Of a DNA stretch of 64,000 nt, positions 18,127-27,916 are shown in pieces. Origin of the DNA: Corynebacterium glucuronolyticum DSM 44120 (lineage in GTDB: Bacteria; Actinomycetota; Actinomycetes; Mycobacteriales; Mycobacteriaceae); assembly GCF_030440595.1 (NCBI RefSeq), contig NZ_CP047452.1, positions 1,860,001 to 1,924,000 on the forward strand, written 5' to 3'. Positions within the stretch are counted from its first letter, which is position 1. The number at the start of each line of letters is the position of its first letter. A program made the position numbers and the translations under genes. Under the pieces are notes generated by a model, which did no database searches, was not told the origin of the DNA, and was given only the letters and a program-made list of their open reading frames with translations.

Positions 18127-19551
18127 CTACTCGTGCAGATCGTCAGATTGCTCCTGGGACTGGGGCAGATCGACGGTAGCCTCATAACCTTCGGTATCTT
18201 CCCAATCGAGGCTCCCTAACGGGTCTGCCGGCTGCAGCTCCTCATCATCGACGTCGAACGTGTGGATTCGTCCTGGGCCGGTCGTGCGTGTCTCAAACCG
18301 CACGGTGACAATTCCTCCACCCGTCCCCTGCACCCAGCCGTGCCCGAATTCCGGGTGCCAGACATCCTGCGTCGCACGCCAACGTGACACGACGGCCTCG
18401 CCCTCCGCGTTGACGGTAACCTCCGGAAAATCGACGCCTGCGTCGTACTCGGTAACGACTTCTTCCCGCACGATGTCTTGGTCAAGCTCCGGGAAAAGGA
18501 CATCTTGCAGGGCTTCCTCCAGCCCTGAAAAACTCACGCCGACAAGACGGATCGCCCCCACCTCCGAGGGGTACCGAGTAATCCGCATCGCAGCTGCAAA
18601 AAGGGTATCGAACTCATCAGTCGCGTATGGCAACGTATAACTGCGCGATTCGATGTGAAAGTCAGCCATCTTCAGCTTCACAGTTACCGTCCGAGCGCCT
18701 CGCCCGTCTTTCAGAAGTCGCACATGGGCATCGTGGGCCGCCCGACGAACTGCCTTATCCACCTCGTCCACAGTGGTGAGATCGCGCGCGTATGTCTGCT
18801 CGGCAGACACCTGTTTTGCCACCGCGCGGGGTGCGACCACGCGATCGTCATGTCCCCGCGCTAACTCCCACAGCGTGGCACCGACGGCTTTGCCAAGGGT
18901 AACCTCGACTTCCTTCTTGCTCATGGCGGCGAACTCAGCAATCGTCGTGATCCCCAGTCCACGAAGCTTCGCCTCTGCCACGGGCCCCACACCCCATAGT
19001 GAGCGGACTGGAAGGGGCCCGAGGATCTCTTCCTGCTTGTCTTTCGAAATGACGAAAGTGCCGTCTGGTTTTGCCAATCCGGACCCGATTTTGGCGTACT
19101 GTTTGCCCGTTCCAGCGCCGACAGATGACGGTATACCGATTGTCGTTCGGATCTTTTCACGAAGCTCGTTTGACCACGCAACTACCTCGTCGACACTGGC
19201 ACCAACAAGGCTCGCCGGTTCCATGAAGGCCTCATCTACACTGAGTTGTTCGATGACTCCCGCTTCGTGCTCGATTAAGCGCATCACCCTGCGACTGACG
19301 GCAGAATAGACCGCCTTGCGAGGAGAAACGGAAACCGCAGTGTAGCCAACGAGCGCTCGGGCCTGATGCATAGGCATCGCCGAGTGCGCACCGAATGCCC
19401 TGGCTTCATACGAGGCTCCGGCCACGACACCACGACCGTTCACTCCCCCTACAAGAACCGGTTTACCGCGCAGCGTCGGTCGGGTTAATTGTTCACAGGA
19501 TGCAAAGAAAGCATCCATATCGATGTGAAGAACCCAACGCTGCATACCCAC
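18127..19551 (-). CDS. dinB: DNA polymerase IV (Y-family, translesion)
   Basis: The 474-residue protein is a Y-family polymerase that copies past damaged bases. The catalytic motifs are HIDMDAFFASCEQ near the N-terminus and SVDEAFME at about residues 103-110; the little-finger domain follows. About 110 residues beyond the usual 350-residue core form an acidic C-terminal extension ending in SQEQSDDLHE. The GTG at 19551 and an ATG at 19545 are both possible starts. The gene begins three bases after the permease stop codon, so it is probably co-transcribed with it. No SOS-type box was found in front. Confidence 0.95.
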   Translation of the reverse strand: MGMQRWVLHIDMDAFFASCEQLTRPTLRGKPVLVGGVNGRGVVAGASYEARAFGAHSAMPMHQARALVGYTAVSVSPRKAVYSAVSRRVMRLIEHEAGVIEQLSVDEAFMEPASLVGASVDEVVAWSNELREKIRTTIGIPSSVGAGTGKQYAKIGSGLAKPDGTFVISKDKQEEILGPLPVRSLWGVGPVAEAKLRGLGITTIAEFAAMSKKEVEVTLGKAVGATLWELARGHDDRVVAPRAVAKQVSAEQTYARDLTTVDEVDKAVRRAAHDAHVRLLKDGRGARTVTVKLKMADFHIESRSYTLPYATDEFDTLFAAAMRITRYPSEVGAIRLVGVSFSGLEEALQDVLFPELDQDIVREEVVTEYDAGVDFPEVTVNAEGEAVVSRWRATQDVWHPEFGHGWVQGTGGGIVTVRFETRTTGPGRIHTFDVDDEELQPADPLGSLDWEDTEGYEATVDLPQSQEQSDDLHE

Positions 19552-19554
19552 ATC

Positions 19555-20988
19555 TTAACCAGCAGTGGTCGACACCTTGCTCTCCACGGATTCGCTGGCG
19601 GAACCCTGTGTATGCCCTGCTGCAGCACCATGATGTGCAACGGCTCGCTTCCGCACGAAAAACCAGCCAATTCCGAATGCCGGGATGAGACCGAAAATCG
19701 TCACGGCTACCGTAGCGCTGCCCACTGGCTTATCAAAGGCCATCAGGACAAACACGCCGAGAAGAAACAAGAGAACGATCACATCGGAGACGGCGGACGA
19801 CCGGTAATGAGGGCGTTCCTGACCGGAGCGAACAAAACCGATGTGAGCGAGGCAAATCATCGCCCACATCCCCAGGATTCCAATAGCTCCGAGGTTGAGG
19901 AACACTTCGAATGCCTTCTCCGGCACAAAGTAATTGGCGATAATACCGACCACCATAAGCGTGGCCGTGGTGATAATTCCGTTCTTCGGCACCCCATGCT
20001 CGGACAGCGTGCCAAGGTAACCGGGGGCAGACCCCGTCAAGGCGAGAGGTCGCAAAATCCGGGCAGTCGCGTACAAGCCCGCGTTGACACTCGATAGTGC
20101 AGCAGTAAGCACCACGAGGTTCATTATGTCCCCTGCGTAGGGCACACCGATGGAATTCATGAATGTAACAAAGGGGGACTCGCCTGCGCTGTAGGCCGTG
20201 TATGGAAGCAGGAAGCCAAGGAGCAGAATGGAGCCAACGTAGAAGAAGATAATCCGAAACACCGTCGTGTTAATCGCCTTGGGAATCTGGTGCTCAGGAT
20301 CTGCTGTCTCTCCAGCAGTCACGCCGATCATATCGATGCCGGCGTAAGCAAACACCACGCCCTGGGTGAGAATCACCAGTGGCATGATTCCGTGAGGGAA
20401 CCAATCACCAAGAGCTGTAGCGCTGATGGTTCCACCCGGCGCATGGCCAGTAACAAGGAGCGCAACGCCGACAATGAGGAAGATAACAAGCGCTCCAACT
20501 TTCACAGCTGCAAACCAGTACTCTGCTTCTCCGAATACCTTCACCCCCAGGAGGTTGACAGAGAGGACGACCGCAAGGGCGACTGCGACCAGCACCCACT
20601 GTGGCACGTCCTGGAAAATGGGCCAGAATTTCAGGTAAATCGCGACCGCCGTCAGATCCGTTGTGCCTACTGTGACCCACGCGAGAAAGTAGATCCATCC
20701 GGCAACGAAGGCGGCGGGCTCGCCGAGGAATTCGCGAGCGTAGGAGGCAAAGGACCCCGATGTTGGGCGGTGGACCACCATCTCCCCCAGACTGCGAAGC
20801 ATGAGATAGCCAATGAGGCCACACACCGCATACACAAGTGCAAGACCTGGACCTCCGACGGCCAATCGCCCACCGGCGCCGAGGAACAACCCCGTACCCA
20901 AGGCACCACCTAGTGCAATCATCTGGATATGGCGTGGCTTTAGATCTTTTTTATACCCTTGTGTCTCTTTTGCTCTGATTTTGTCCAC
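19555..20988 (-). CDS. APC-family amino-acid permease (AnsP/CycA/GabP-like)
   Basis: The 477-residue protein has about twelve hydrophobic segments and the amino-acid permease signature at the N-terminus (RHIQMIALGGALGTGLFLGA). It takes up an amino acid with protons; the exact substrate cannot be read from the sequence. Asparagine is an attractive guess because an asparaginase gene lies just past dinB, but this is inference. The start is a GTG with no clear ribosome site. It lies 35 bases after the rhtA-like gene and just before dinB, which suggests a three-gene transcript. A McbR-like site with one mismatch precedes it. Confidence 0.88.
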   Translation of the reverse strand: MDKIRAKETQGYKKDLKPRHIQMIALGGALGTGLFLGAGGRLAVGGPGLALVYAVCGLIGYLMLRSLGEMVVHRPTSGSFASYAREFLGEPAAFVAGWIYFLAWVTVGTTDLTAVAIYLKFWPIFQDVPQWVLVAVALAVVLSVNLLGVKVFGEAEYWFAAVKVGALVIFLIVGVALLVTGHAPGGTISATALGDWFPHGIMPLVILTQGVVFAYAGIDMIGVTAGETADPEHQIPKAINTTVFRIIFFYVGSILLLGFLLPYTAYSAGESPFVTFMNSIGVPYAGDIMNLVVLTAALSSVNAGLYATARILRPLALTGSAPGYLGTLSEHGVPKNGIITTATLMVVGIIANYFVPEKAFEVFLNLGAIGILGMWAMICLAHIGFVRSGQERPHYRSSAVSDVIVLLFLLGVFVLMAFDKPVGSATVAVTIFGLIPAFGIGWFFVRKRAVAHHGAAAGHTQGSASESVESKVSTTAG

Positions 20989-20998
20989 GAATCCACTA

Positions 20999-21014
20999 TA
21001 TACCGCTCAGTCTA
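20999..21014 (-). promoter_or_regulatory. McbR-like site before the permease gene
   Basis: On the minus strand TAGAC-TGAGCG-GTATA matches TAGAC-N6-GTCTA with one mismatch. It sits 10-25 bases upstream of the permease start and overlaps a possible -10 (TATATA). It would link the permease to sulfur amino-acid control. Confidence 0.4.
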
Positions 21015-21023
21015 TAAAGTGAA

Positions 21024-21854
21024 CTAAGCGGTCTGTTTTCGGAGCGCAACCGCCACAACAATCAAGAGGATTCCGAAAACCTCCACGGCGGTAAGAAGCT
21101 GCCCAAGGACGATCATCCCGATTACCGCCGCTGTAACAGGTAGGAGCGACAAGAGAACGGCGTAATAGTCCGGTGATGCCATTTTCAGCATGATGAGGTC
21201 GAGCCCGTATGGAATTACCGCACTAAGGAGCCCCAATCCAAAGGCCATCGCAATGAGGAGGGATAGCTCCCCCATGCCGGAATAGGTGCTCGTATTCCAC
21301 CCTCCAGCCACAAAAGGACTCATCGCAGCGGATGCATAAATGAGGCCTACTCCCATTGACTGAAACGTCGACTCCCCATGTGCCAAAGTGTTGGATGCCA
21401 GAATATACAGCCCCCACAGAACTCCGGAAACGATGATCCAGATGATACCCACGGTGTTCGTCCCCCACTGTGTGCCGCTCAAGACCACCACACCGACAGC
21501 TGCCGCGATGAGCGCCAACCAGTCGCGTACTGTCCTGCTTCCCCACGCAGCTACGGCTATCGGCCCGATGAATTCGATGGCCACGGCCATTCCCAAGGGA
21601 ATGCGGTCAATTGCCTCGTAAAAGGCAGTGTTCATCCCGAGAGTGACCAAACCATAAGCGAGAGCAGACCAGCTCAGCCAATGCTTCTTTTTCGGGCGAA
21701 AAATCGCAACCAAGATGATACCGGCAGCACCGACGCGCAGCCATGCAACGATCCACGGCGATTGCACATCGAAAAGATATACCGCTAGCGCCGCACCAAG
21801 ATAGTTGGAAGCGCCGGCGAGAGTCATCAGAAGGGGAACATACAGCTTGGTCAC
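21024..21854 (-). CDS. EamA-family amino-acid exporter (RhtA-like)
   Basis: From GTG 21854 the protein has 276 residues and about ten membrane segments in two EamA repeats. Phrases such as GLVTLGMNTAFYEAIDRIPL and AVEFIGP-like AVAIEFIGPIAVA are typical of RhtA, the threonine/homoserine exporter. The open frame reaches 21920, but the first 22 residues there are polar and unlike the family. TACAAT lies eight bases before the GTG, so a leaderless transcript is likely. It is the first gene of a probable rhtA-permease-dinB unit, which pairs an exporter with an importer. Confidence 0.85.
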   Translation of the reverse strand: MTKLYVPLLMTLAGASNYLGAALAVYLFDVQSPWIVAWLRVGAAGIILVAIFRPKKKHWLSWSALAYGLVTLGMNTAFYEAIDRIPLGMAVAIEFIGPIAVAAWGSRTVRDWLALIAAAVGVVVLSGTQWGTNTVGIIWIIVSGVLWGLYILASNTLAHGESTFQSMGVGLIYASAAMSPFVAGGWNTSTYSGMGELSLLIAMAFGLGLLSAVIPYGLDLIMLKMASPDYYAVLLSLLPVTAAVIGMIVLGQLLTAVEVFGILLIVVAVALRKQTA

Positions 21855-22153
21855 AAAGGGACATTGTAAAAGCCTGTTGTTTGTGGCACGAAAATGTGCG
21901 CTTGCACGAGCATGCCCCATTGCCCCTCGCTGCGGAGGCCTTCCCCCATAGCAAACGGAGGCACAGATGGGTTAACGACGATGCGAAGGGGTGAGAGGCT
22001 CAGGGGCTAAGAAATATGCCTGAGCCCAATCCACGCGGTTGTCTCCGGTCACAGTATGTGCACAGGCTCCACACCCTGCACACTCGTGGTGAGGGTATGG
22101 AGCCTTCGGCGGTGCCAACAACGGCCAACACACCTAGCCCTCATAGCTTACGT

Positions 22154-22207
22154 GCCGCGGCTGCGCTCGCTGCCGTGGCTGCACTCGCCGCTATGGCTGT
22201 ACTCGCT
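22154..22207. repeat. Tandem repeat, 3 copies of 18 bp
   Basis: Three 18-bp units of the form GCCGCGGCTGCGCTCGCT, each with 2-4 changes, in the 439-base gap between the rhtA-like gene and ileS. In one frame it would read as Ala/Leu/Val-rich, but the frame has no ribosome site and ends in ileS antisense, so it is not called a gene. The rest of the gap shows no clear structure. Confidence 0.85.
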
Positions 22208-22293
22208 GCTGTGGACCGTGTGTTTAGCAAGGTTCTGCCATCGGGATCCCGGCGAGGAAATCCCAGCAGGGCTATCTGCTTCGTTGTTCCTGT

Positions 22294-25200
22294 TTAATTG
22301 TTCTTTTTGAGCGTGGCGGTAACACCATCGATGATCTTGTGCTCACCGGTCGCGTCGGTGAACGCGAAAACGGTGGCGAGGACCTCTTCTGCAATGTGCT
22401 CGGCGAAGCGGTTAGCCCACTCGGCCTTATCCTCCGACACCTGCAGGCGGACGCTGATGCGGTCAGAGACCTCGAAATTCTCAGCCTTGCGAGCATCCTG
22501 GAGACCACGGATGACATCTGCTGCCCAGCCCTCGGCTTCCAGTTCCTCCGTCACGTTCTTATCCAGCACGACCAGACCGTTGTGCCCACTGATGCGGGCG
22601 GTGGAATCCGGATCGGCAGCGACGAGGACCTCCTCGTACTCGCCGGGCTGGAGAACCTGGCCAGCAGCCTTCACCGTATCGCCGTCCCGCTCGTAATCGC
22701 CCTTCTTCACAGCGACAAGGGTCTGCTGGAAATCACGGCCAAGGCGCGGTGCGGCGACCTTCGGGATGACGTTCACCTTAAACGAACCAACCGCATCGAC
22801 ATCCGTGGTGAGCTCAACGTTCTTCACATTCACCTCATCGCGGATGACAGGGGCAAACTCAGCAAGGCTATCGGCCTCCGGAACAGCAACGGTGAGCTTG
22901 TTCAGCGGGAGACGGTTACGCAGCTGAGCGGCCTTGCGGATAGACGAGGCAGACGAGCACACGGCGCGCACAAGATCCATCGCACGGACGAGCCCGTCAT
23001 CTGCCGGGAAGTCCTCTGCAACCGGGTAATCCGTCAGGTGCACGGAGCGCTCACCAGTCAGACCGCGCCAAATCACCTCTGTGGTCATCGGCAACAGTGG
23101 TGCAGCAACGCGACACAGGGTTTCCAACACGGTGTACAGGGTGTTGAATGCCTCCGGGTACTGGTCGTCGCCAGCCCAGAAACGGTCGCGCGAGCGACGC
23201 ACGTACCAGTTGGTGAGAACGTCGCAGAAGACGCGGATCTCGTCGCAGGCCGCGGAGATATCGCTAGCGGACAGTGAGGCATCGACAGCCTCGACGAGGT
23301 CCCTCGTCTTGGCCAGGATGAAGCGATCCAGGACGTCGTCGGAATCGACAGACCACGTGGCCTGCTTGGAGGAGTACAGACGCAGGAAGCTGTAGGCGTT
23401 CCACATCGGCAGCATCGCCTGGCGAACCCCCTCACGGATGCCCTGCTCCGTCACAATGAGGTTGCCACCGCGAAGAATTGGCGAACTCATGAGGAACCAG
23501 CGCATGGCATCAGAACCGTCTCGGTCGAAGACTTCCTTGACGTTCGGGTAGTTGCCCTTAGACTTACTCATCTTCAGGCCGTCGTTGCCGAGTACGATAC
23601 CGTGGGCGACGACGCGCTTGTAGGCAGGGCGATCAAACAAGGCGGTTGCGAGCACGTGGAGGGTGTAGAACCAACCGCGGGACTGGCCGGAGTATTCCAC
23701 AATAAAGTCGGCCGGCGAGTGAGTATCGAACCATTCCTTGTTCTCAAACGGGTAATGCTTCTGCGCGAACGGCATGGAGCCAGACTCAAACCAGCAGTCA
23801 AGAACCTCCGGCACGCGGCGCATCGTGGACTTTCCGGTCGGATCATCCGGGTTCGGGCGCGTGAGCTCATCGATGTACGGGCGGTGCAGGCTCGTCGGCC
23901 GGACACCAAAGTCCCGCTCCAGCTCATCCAGCGAACCGTAGACATCCACACGTGGGTACTCGTCATTATCGGAAACCCACACCGGGATCGGTGACCCCCA
24001 GTAGCGGTTACGCGAGATGTTCCAGTCGCGGGCTCCCTCCAGCCACTTGCCAAACTGGCCGTCGCGGATGTGCTCGGGGATCCACTCCACCTTCTCGTGG
24101 TTGAGCTCCACCATGCGATCGCGGAACTTCGTTACCTCAACAAACCAGCTGGGCAGAGCCATATAGATGAGCGGCTCGCCGGAACGCCAAGAGTGCGGGT
24201 AGCTGTGGACGATCGTCTGGTGACGGACAACACGGCCGATGTGCTTCAGGTCGCGGATGATGTTCTTGTTGGCATCAAAGATGAGCTGCCCCTGATACGG
24301 CGGCACCTGCTCCGTGAACTTACCGTCCATGTCGACGGGGATGACCAGTCCCACACCGTATTTCTTGCACGTATTCATATCGTCTTCACCGAAGGCGGGA
24401 GCCTGGTGGACGACACCGGTGCCGTCCTCGGTGGTGACGTAGTCGGCCAGCAGTACGTGGAAGGCCTTCTCCGTATCCAGGAAGAAGTCGAAGAGCGGCT
24501 TATAGGTCAGCCCCTCGAGCTCCTTGCCCTCAAAGGTATCGACGACCTCCGCTGTACCGAGCTCTTTCTTGTAGGCAGACACGAGATCCTCAGCGAGGAG
24601 GAACTTCCGGCCGACGAATTCCTCTAGTCCGTCTTTACCGACGGTGACGATAACGTAGCGGACGTCGGGATGCACGGCGAGGGCCAGGTTGGATGGAAGC
24701 GTCCAGGGGGTTGTCGTCCATGCGAGGAAGGAGACGTCGGAAAGCCGATCCAGAACCTGTGCGCCCGCGCTGCCTTCGTCAGCACCCGTGATCGGGAACG
24801 TGACGGTCAACGTGGGATCCTGGCGATCCTTGTAGGAATCATCCAGGCGTGTCTCCTGGTTGGACAGTGGCGTGTGCTCGGCCCACGAGTACGGGAGAAC
24901 ACGGAAGCCCTGGTAAATGAGCCCTTTATCGTAAAGGGTCTTGAACGCCCACATGACGGACTCCATGAAGTTGAGGTCCATCGTCTTGTAGCCGTTATCG
25001 AAGTCGACCCAGCGGGCCTGGCGAGTGACGTATTCCTTCCACTCCTCCGTGTAGCGGAGGACAGACTGACCACAGTACTTGTTGAAGGCCTCGAGGCCCA
25101 TGGCCTCGATCTCACCCTTGTCTTTGATGCCGAGCTGCTTTTCAGCCTCCAACTCAGCCGGCAGGCCGTGGCAGTCCCAGCCGAAGACACGACGGACAAG

Positions 25201-25467
25201 CTTGCCCTTCATTGTCTGGAAGCGGGGAACGATGTCTTTGACGTAGCCGGTGAGGAGGTGACCGTAGTGCGGCAGGCCGTTTGCAAAGGGCGGGCCGTCG
25301 TAGAAGACGTACTCCGGTGCGTCTTCACGGCTTTTGAGACTGGCTTGGAAGGTGTCGTCCTTGTCCCAGTACTCCAGAACATTTTCCTCCATGGTGGGGA
25401 AATTGCTGGTGCCCCCGGACAAGTCGACGCGCGGGTAAACATTTCCTACGTTGCTCTTCGCCGTCAT
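22294..25467 (-). CDS. ileS: Isoleucyl-tRNA synthetase
   Basis: The 1057-residue class I synthetase charges tRNA-Ile with isoleucine. The HIGH-type motif is PHYGH at residues 66-70 ([15 protein letters not shown]) and KMSKS is at about residue 630 ([10 protein letters not shown]). The CP1 editing domain lies between them. Length and motif context fit the eukaryote-like IleS type common in actinobacteria. The ATG has AAGGAG ten bases upstream. The gene is controlled by a T-box leader that starts near 25714. It lies downstream of divIVA, from which it is separated by a strong terminator. Confidence 0.97.
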   Translation of the reverse strand: MTAKSNVGNVYPRVDLSGGTSNFPTMEENVLEYWDKDDTFQASLKSREDAPEYVFYDGPPFANGLPHYGHLLTGYVKDIVPRFQTMKGKLVRRVFGWDCHGLPAELEAEKQLGIKDKGEIEAMGLEAFNKYCGQSVLRYTEEWKEYVTRQARWVDFDNGYKTMDLNFMESVMWAFKTLYDKGLIYQGFRVLPYSWAEHTPLSNQETRLDDSYKDRQDPTLTVTFPITGADEGSAGAQVLDRLSDVSFLAWTTTPWTLPSNLALAVHPDVRYVIVTVGKDGLEEFVGRKFLLAEDLVSAYKKELGTAEVVDTFEGKELEGLTYKPLFDFFLDTEKAFHVLLADYVTTEDGTGVVHQAPAFGEDDMNTCKKYGVGLVIPVDMDGKFTEQVPPYQGQLIFDANKNIIRDLKHIGRVVRHQTIVHSYPHSWRSGEPLIYMALPSWFVEVTKFRDRMVELNHEKVEWIPEHIRDGQFGKWLEGARDWNISRNRYWGSPIPVWVSDNDEYPRVDVYGSLDELERDFGVRPTSLHRPYIDELTRPNPDDPTGKSTMRRVPEVLDCWFESGSMPFAQKHYPFENKEWFDTHSPADFIVEYSGQSRGWFYTLHVLATALFDRPAYKRVVAHGIVLGNDGLKMSKSKGNYPNVKEVFDRDGSDAMRWFLMSSPILRGGNLIVTEQGIREGVRQAMLPMWNAYSFLRLYSSKQATWSVDSDDVLDRFILAKTRDLVEAVDASLSASDISAACDEIRVFCDVLTNWYVRRSRDRFWAGDDQYPEAFNTLYTVLETLCRVAAPLLPMTTEVIWRGLTGERSVHLTDYPVAEDFPADDGLVRAMDLVRAVCSSASSIRKAAQLRNRLPLNKLTVAVPEADSLAEFAPVIRDEVNVKNVELTTDVDAVGSFKVNVIPKVAAPRLGRDFQQTLVAVKKGDYERDGDTVKAAGQVLQPGEYEEVLVAADPDSTARISGHNGLVVLDKNVTEELEAEGWAADVIRGLQDARKAENFEVSDRISVRLQVSEDKAEWANRFAEHIAEEVLATVFAFTDATGEHKIIDGVTATLKKNN

Positions 25468-25714
25468 AAGTGGATCACTCCTTAAAAACTGTCATTTTTT
25501 GTTAACGCAGGGACGCAACCTCGGTTGCGCGGTACCACCCTGCTTGAAGCGCATTGCACTTCCGCTCGAGTTTTTAAGGATCTGTATCGGCGATCTAATG
25601 TCCGCCCGGTTCTACTCAGTATCTCCCCCTGACGTTGCCGTGCTGGCGTGCCGTTACGGGGCGCTTTACTTTTCTTCCGGGAGCTCGCCGGTGATAGCCG
25701 GGTCATAGCCTTGG
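25468..25714 (-). promoter_or_regulatory. Ile T-box riboswitch leader of ileS (actinobacterial translational type)
   Basis: The minus strand carries the T-box core AGGGTGGTACCGCG (25541-25528), whose TGGT can pair with the ACCA end of uncharged tRNA-Ile. It sits in a bulged stem formed by GCAGGG / CCCTGC and CGCAACC / GGTTGCG. Upstream, CGGCTATCACCGG contains the Ile codon ATC (25695-25693) as likely specifier in a short Stem I. A -10 TATAGT (25726-25721) places the transcript start near 25714. No terminator with T-run precedes the start codon, so control of translation is likely, as described for ileS leaders of other actinobacteria. Confidence 0.9.
25479..25580 (-). promoter_or_regulatory. 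12-bp complementarity that can hide the ileS ribosome site
   Basis: The segment at 25569-25580 is an exact complement of 25479-25490, which includes most of the ileS Shine-Dalgarno (AAGGAG, 25483-25478). Pairing would close a helix around the T-box domain and block ribosome binding. This is a sequestrator candidate; whether it excludes the tRNA-bound form is not shown by sequence. Confidence 0.65.
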
Positions 25715-25749
25715 AACGAAACTATACCACCAAAACAGTTCCGCGCAGC

Positions 25750-25781
25750 AAAAAGTCCCCGCCCACAGAGTGGGAGGGGAC
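25750..25781 (-). terminator. Intrinsic terminator of divIVA
   Basis: Stem GTCCCC...GGGGAC plus an inner CCCA / TGGG, followed by TTTTT on the minus strand. It separates divIVA from the ileS promoter. A second small hairpin GCGACT / AGTCGC lies near 25810-25830. Confidence 0.9.
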
Positions 25782-25950
25782 GACGCTAACCGTTACCGGA
25801 CACCACGCGACTCGCTTGACAGTCGCGCCACGTGGGGCGGAAAACACGCAACGAGTCAGATACGTATCACACCATCTGAATCACAACGGCACGCACGGTA
25901 GCGCGATGGCAGCGAGTGCAGCATACTGCACTGGCTGCTGCAGCTAGAGG

Positions 25951-26859
25951 CTACTTATTGCCCTGCGGGTTACGCGGTGCGGAGGAGCCACGGCTCTGCA
26001 GCTCTTCCAGCTGGGATTCCAGGAGGGTCTTGAGGCGAGTGCGGTACTCGCGCTCGAAGGTACGCAGCTCTTCGATACGGTTCTCCAGAGCGGCCTGCTG
26101 GCTCTTGACAGTGGCCATGATCTCGGTGTGCTTACGCTCGGCATCGGCCTGGAGGGCGTTCGCCTTGTCCTGAGCCTTCCGGATCTGGTTTTCGGATTGA
26201 GTAGTGGCATCGCTGATGAGCCGGTCTGCCTTCTCCTGCGCCTCGCGAACCATCTTGTCGGAGCGCTGCTTGGCATCTGCCAGGGTGCGCTGCGAGGAGG
26301 AGTTCGCATCCGAGATGGTGGACTCTGCGGCGGCGCGGGCCTCGTCCAGCATGGATTGGCTTTCGGTGCGCGCGTCGTTGGTGAGGCGGTCGGCCATTTC
26401 CTGAGCAAGACCAAGAACGCGGGCTGCCTGCATGTGCGTCTCGGCGGATGCCTGACCCTCGACGGGAGCCTGCGTATCGGCGGCTTTGGCGCTCTGCTGT
26501 GCGTTGCGTGCAGATGCTGCTTCGCGACGCGCCTTGTCTGCTTCCTCGCGGGCGCTTGCGGCCTGCTTCTGAGCCTGTTCGAGCTTTGCTTCGTACTCGG
26601 CGGCAACCTTGCGACGAATCTCTTCCTCGTCCACACGGGAGATAGAAGCGACGGAGGTGCTGCCAGCGGTGGCGGAGCCTGTTTCCTTCTGCAGGTCTTC
26701 TACGCGCTGGCGCAGAGCCTGATTTTCGTCCTGCAGGCGGGCGAGTTCGTCCTCAACGAGGTCGAGGAACTGATCAACCTCGTCTTCGTTGTAGCCGCGC
26801 TTGCCAATCGGCGGCTTGCTAAAGGCTATGTTGTGCACGTCAGCTGGAGTCAGCGGCAT
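25951..26859 (-). CDS. divIVA: Polar growth protein DivIVA (Wag31)
   Basis: The 302-residue coiled-coil protein marks the cell poles and organises tip growth in mycolata. The N-terminus [19 protein letters not shown] is the typical membrane-binding DivIVA domain, followed by a short coiled coil, a Ser/Thr/Gly linker (about residues 60-75) and a long coiled coil of Ala, Gln, Glu, Arg and Lys to about residue 290. AAGGGA precedes the ATG. The gene lies at the end of the dcw cluster, as in other Corynebacterium genomes, with its own upstream gap of about 200 bases and a strong terminator. Confidence 0.96.
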   Translation of the reverse strand: MPLTPADVHNIAFSKPPIGKRGYNEDEVDQFLDLVEDELARLQDENQALRQRVEDLQKETGSATAGSTSVASISRVDEEEIRRKVAAEYEAKLEQAQKQAASAREEADKARREAASARNAQQSAKAADTQAPVEGQASAETHMQAARVLGLAQEMADRLTNDARTESQSMLDEARAAAESTISDANSSSQRTLADAKQRSDKMVREAQEKADRLISDATTQSENQIRKAQDKANALQADAERKHTEIMATVKSQQAALENRIEELRTFEREYRTRLKTLLESQLEELQSRGSSAPRNPQGNK

Positions 26860-27060
26860 TGACGGATCCCTTCACTTACCTAGGTGGTTTCACCGGTTGC
26901 GGTGAGTGCAACCAACCGGGCTGCACATCAACTTGTACTTAATCTTAATTGTTTTTCTGTCACTAGTGTACCCATTTACCACGCAAGTCACACCTGAAAC
27001 CCTCGGATTTTCTGGCGACCCACCTGCAGGGTTGACACAAAATACCAAGTCAGGGGGCGA

Positions 27061-27351
27061 TTAAGCGACCGCAGCGGAGAGAAAGATTTCGATTACTTGG
27101 AGGATAAAAAATAGTACGAGAACGCTCATATCGAGGCCAATATTCCCCATCCGCAATGGCGGAATGAGTCGGCGAAGAGCCTTCACAGGCGGATCCGTCA
27201 CGACAAAGAGCGGTTCGCATACAAGGGAAAACCAGCGTGGCGGACGGAAGTCGCGCGAGAATGAGCCAATCATTTCGATGATGATGCGGGCGACCAGAAT
27301 CCACGTGTAGATCTGCACTACGAGAAGCAGTATGGAGGTAACAGTACTCAC
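27061..27351 (-). CDS. YggT family membrane protein
   Basis: The 96-residue protein has two hydrophobic segments (about residues 4-24 and 70-92) on either side of a loop with the family phrase FRPPRW...EPLF.VTDPPVKALRRLIPP, condensed here as DPPVKALRRLIPPLR. YggT proteins lie next to sepF in many Gram-positive genomes and are linked to division or osmotic stress, but the mechanism is unknown. The start is a GTG. It is downstream of sepF, from which a hairpin separates it. Confidence 0.9.
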   Translation of the reverse strand: MSTVTSILLLVVQIYTWILVARIIIEMIGSFSRDFRPPRWFSLVCEPLFVVTDPPVKALRRLIPPLRMGNIGLDMSVLVLFFILQVIEIFLSAAVA

Positions 27352-27378
27352 AGTTGTCCTACTCTATCTAAAACAGAT

Positions 27379-27399
27379 GCCCCCGGCATGACCGGGGGC
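27379..27399 (-). terminator. Hairpin between sepF and yggT, possible weak terminator
   Basis: A perfect 8-bp stem GCCCCCGG / CCGGGGGC with a 5-base loop, then ATCTGTTTT on the minus strand. It may lower rather than stop transcription into yggT. Confidence 0.6.
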
Positions 27400-27435
27400 A
27401 CGCAGCGTCAAAAGTGCTGGAAAGTGGATGACCGC

Positions 27436-27855
27436 CTAGCGGCGAGCGGCACGCTCCAAGTCCGCTACCGTAATATCCATTCCTTCAGGAATGATGGCGA
27501 ACGTCTTCCGCCCGACTTTTTCCATCGTGCCGCGTGCGTTGAAGACGAGGCCGGCGGCGAAATCCACGATGCGACGTGCATCGGCGGTGTCCATGGCGGT
27601 CATGTCAAAAACGACGGCATCGCCATCGCGGAAAGGCTCACCAAGCTGCCGAGCTTCCTGGTACGAATTCAGGCGGACGGTGACAACGGAGGACTCATAG
27701 CGCGGCTGGCTGTAGCCACTGTAGGAACGCCCGTAGCGGCTCTCCTGCTTGTAATCCTCTCCGCTGCGGGGGGAGCCGTAATACTCGTCCTCAGCTACGT
27801 AATCTTCTGCGGGACCAAACCCGAAGAATTCCTTGAATTTCTGAACGTTTGTCAT
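27436..27855 (-). CDS. sepF: Cell division protein SepF
   Basis: From ATG 27855 the protein has 139 residues. A short N-terminal amphipathic helix (MTNVQKFKEFFGF) binds the membrane, a Tyr/Ser/Arg-rich linker follows, and the C-terminal SepF fold (about residues 55-130) binds the FtsZ tail. In actinobacteria, which lack FtsA, SepF is the main membrane anchor of the Z ring. GAAGGAAGG lies upstream of this ATG. The frame remains open to 28092 but that part is antisense to yggS. The gene follows yggS in the same direction. Confidence 0.95.
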   Translation of the reverse strand: MTNVQKFKEFFGFGPAEDYVAEDEYYGSPRSGEDYKQESRYGRSYSGYSQPRYESSVVTVRLNSYQEARQLGEPFRDGDAVVFDMTAMDTADARRIVDFAAGLVFNARGTMEKVGRKTFAIIPEGMDITVADLERAARR

Positions 27856-27916
27856 GTGTGTGATCCTTCCTTCGCGCACCTGACGTTGCTGTGTAAGTGT
27901 TGTGGTTTGTTGGTTT

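Noticed and set aside
22016..22297. Ala/Leu-rich open frame covering the 18-bp repeat
   Set aside because: The hydrophobic stretch comes from the tandem repeat itself; there is no ribosome site and it runs into the ileS 3' end.
22339..23277. A 312-codon plus-strand frame opposite ileS
   Set aside because: Antisense shadow of ileS; composition reflects the other strand's codon use.
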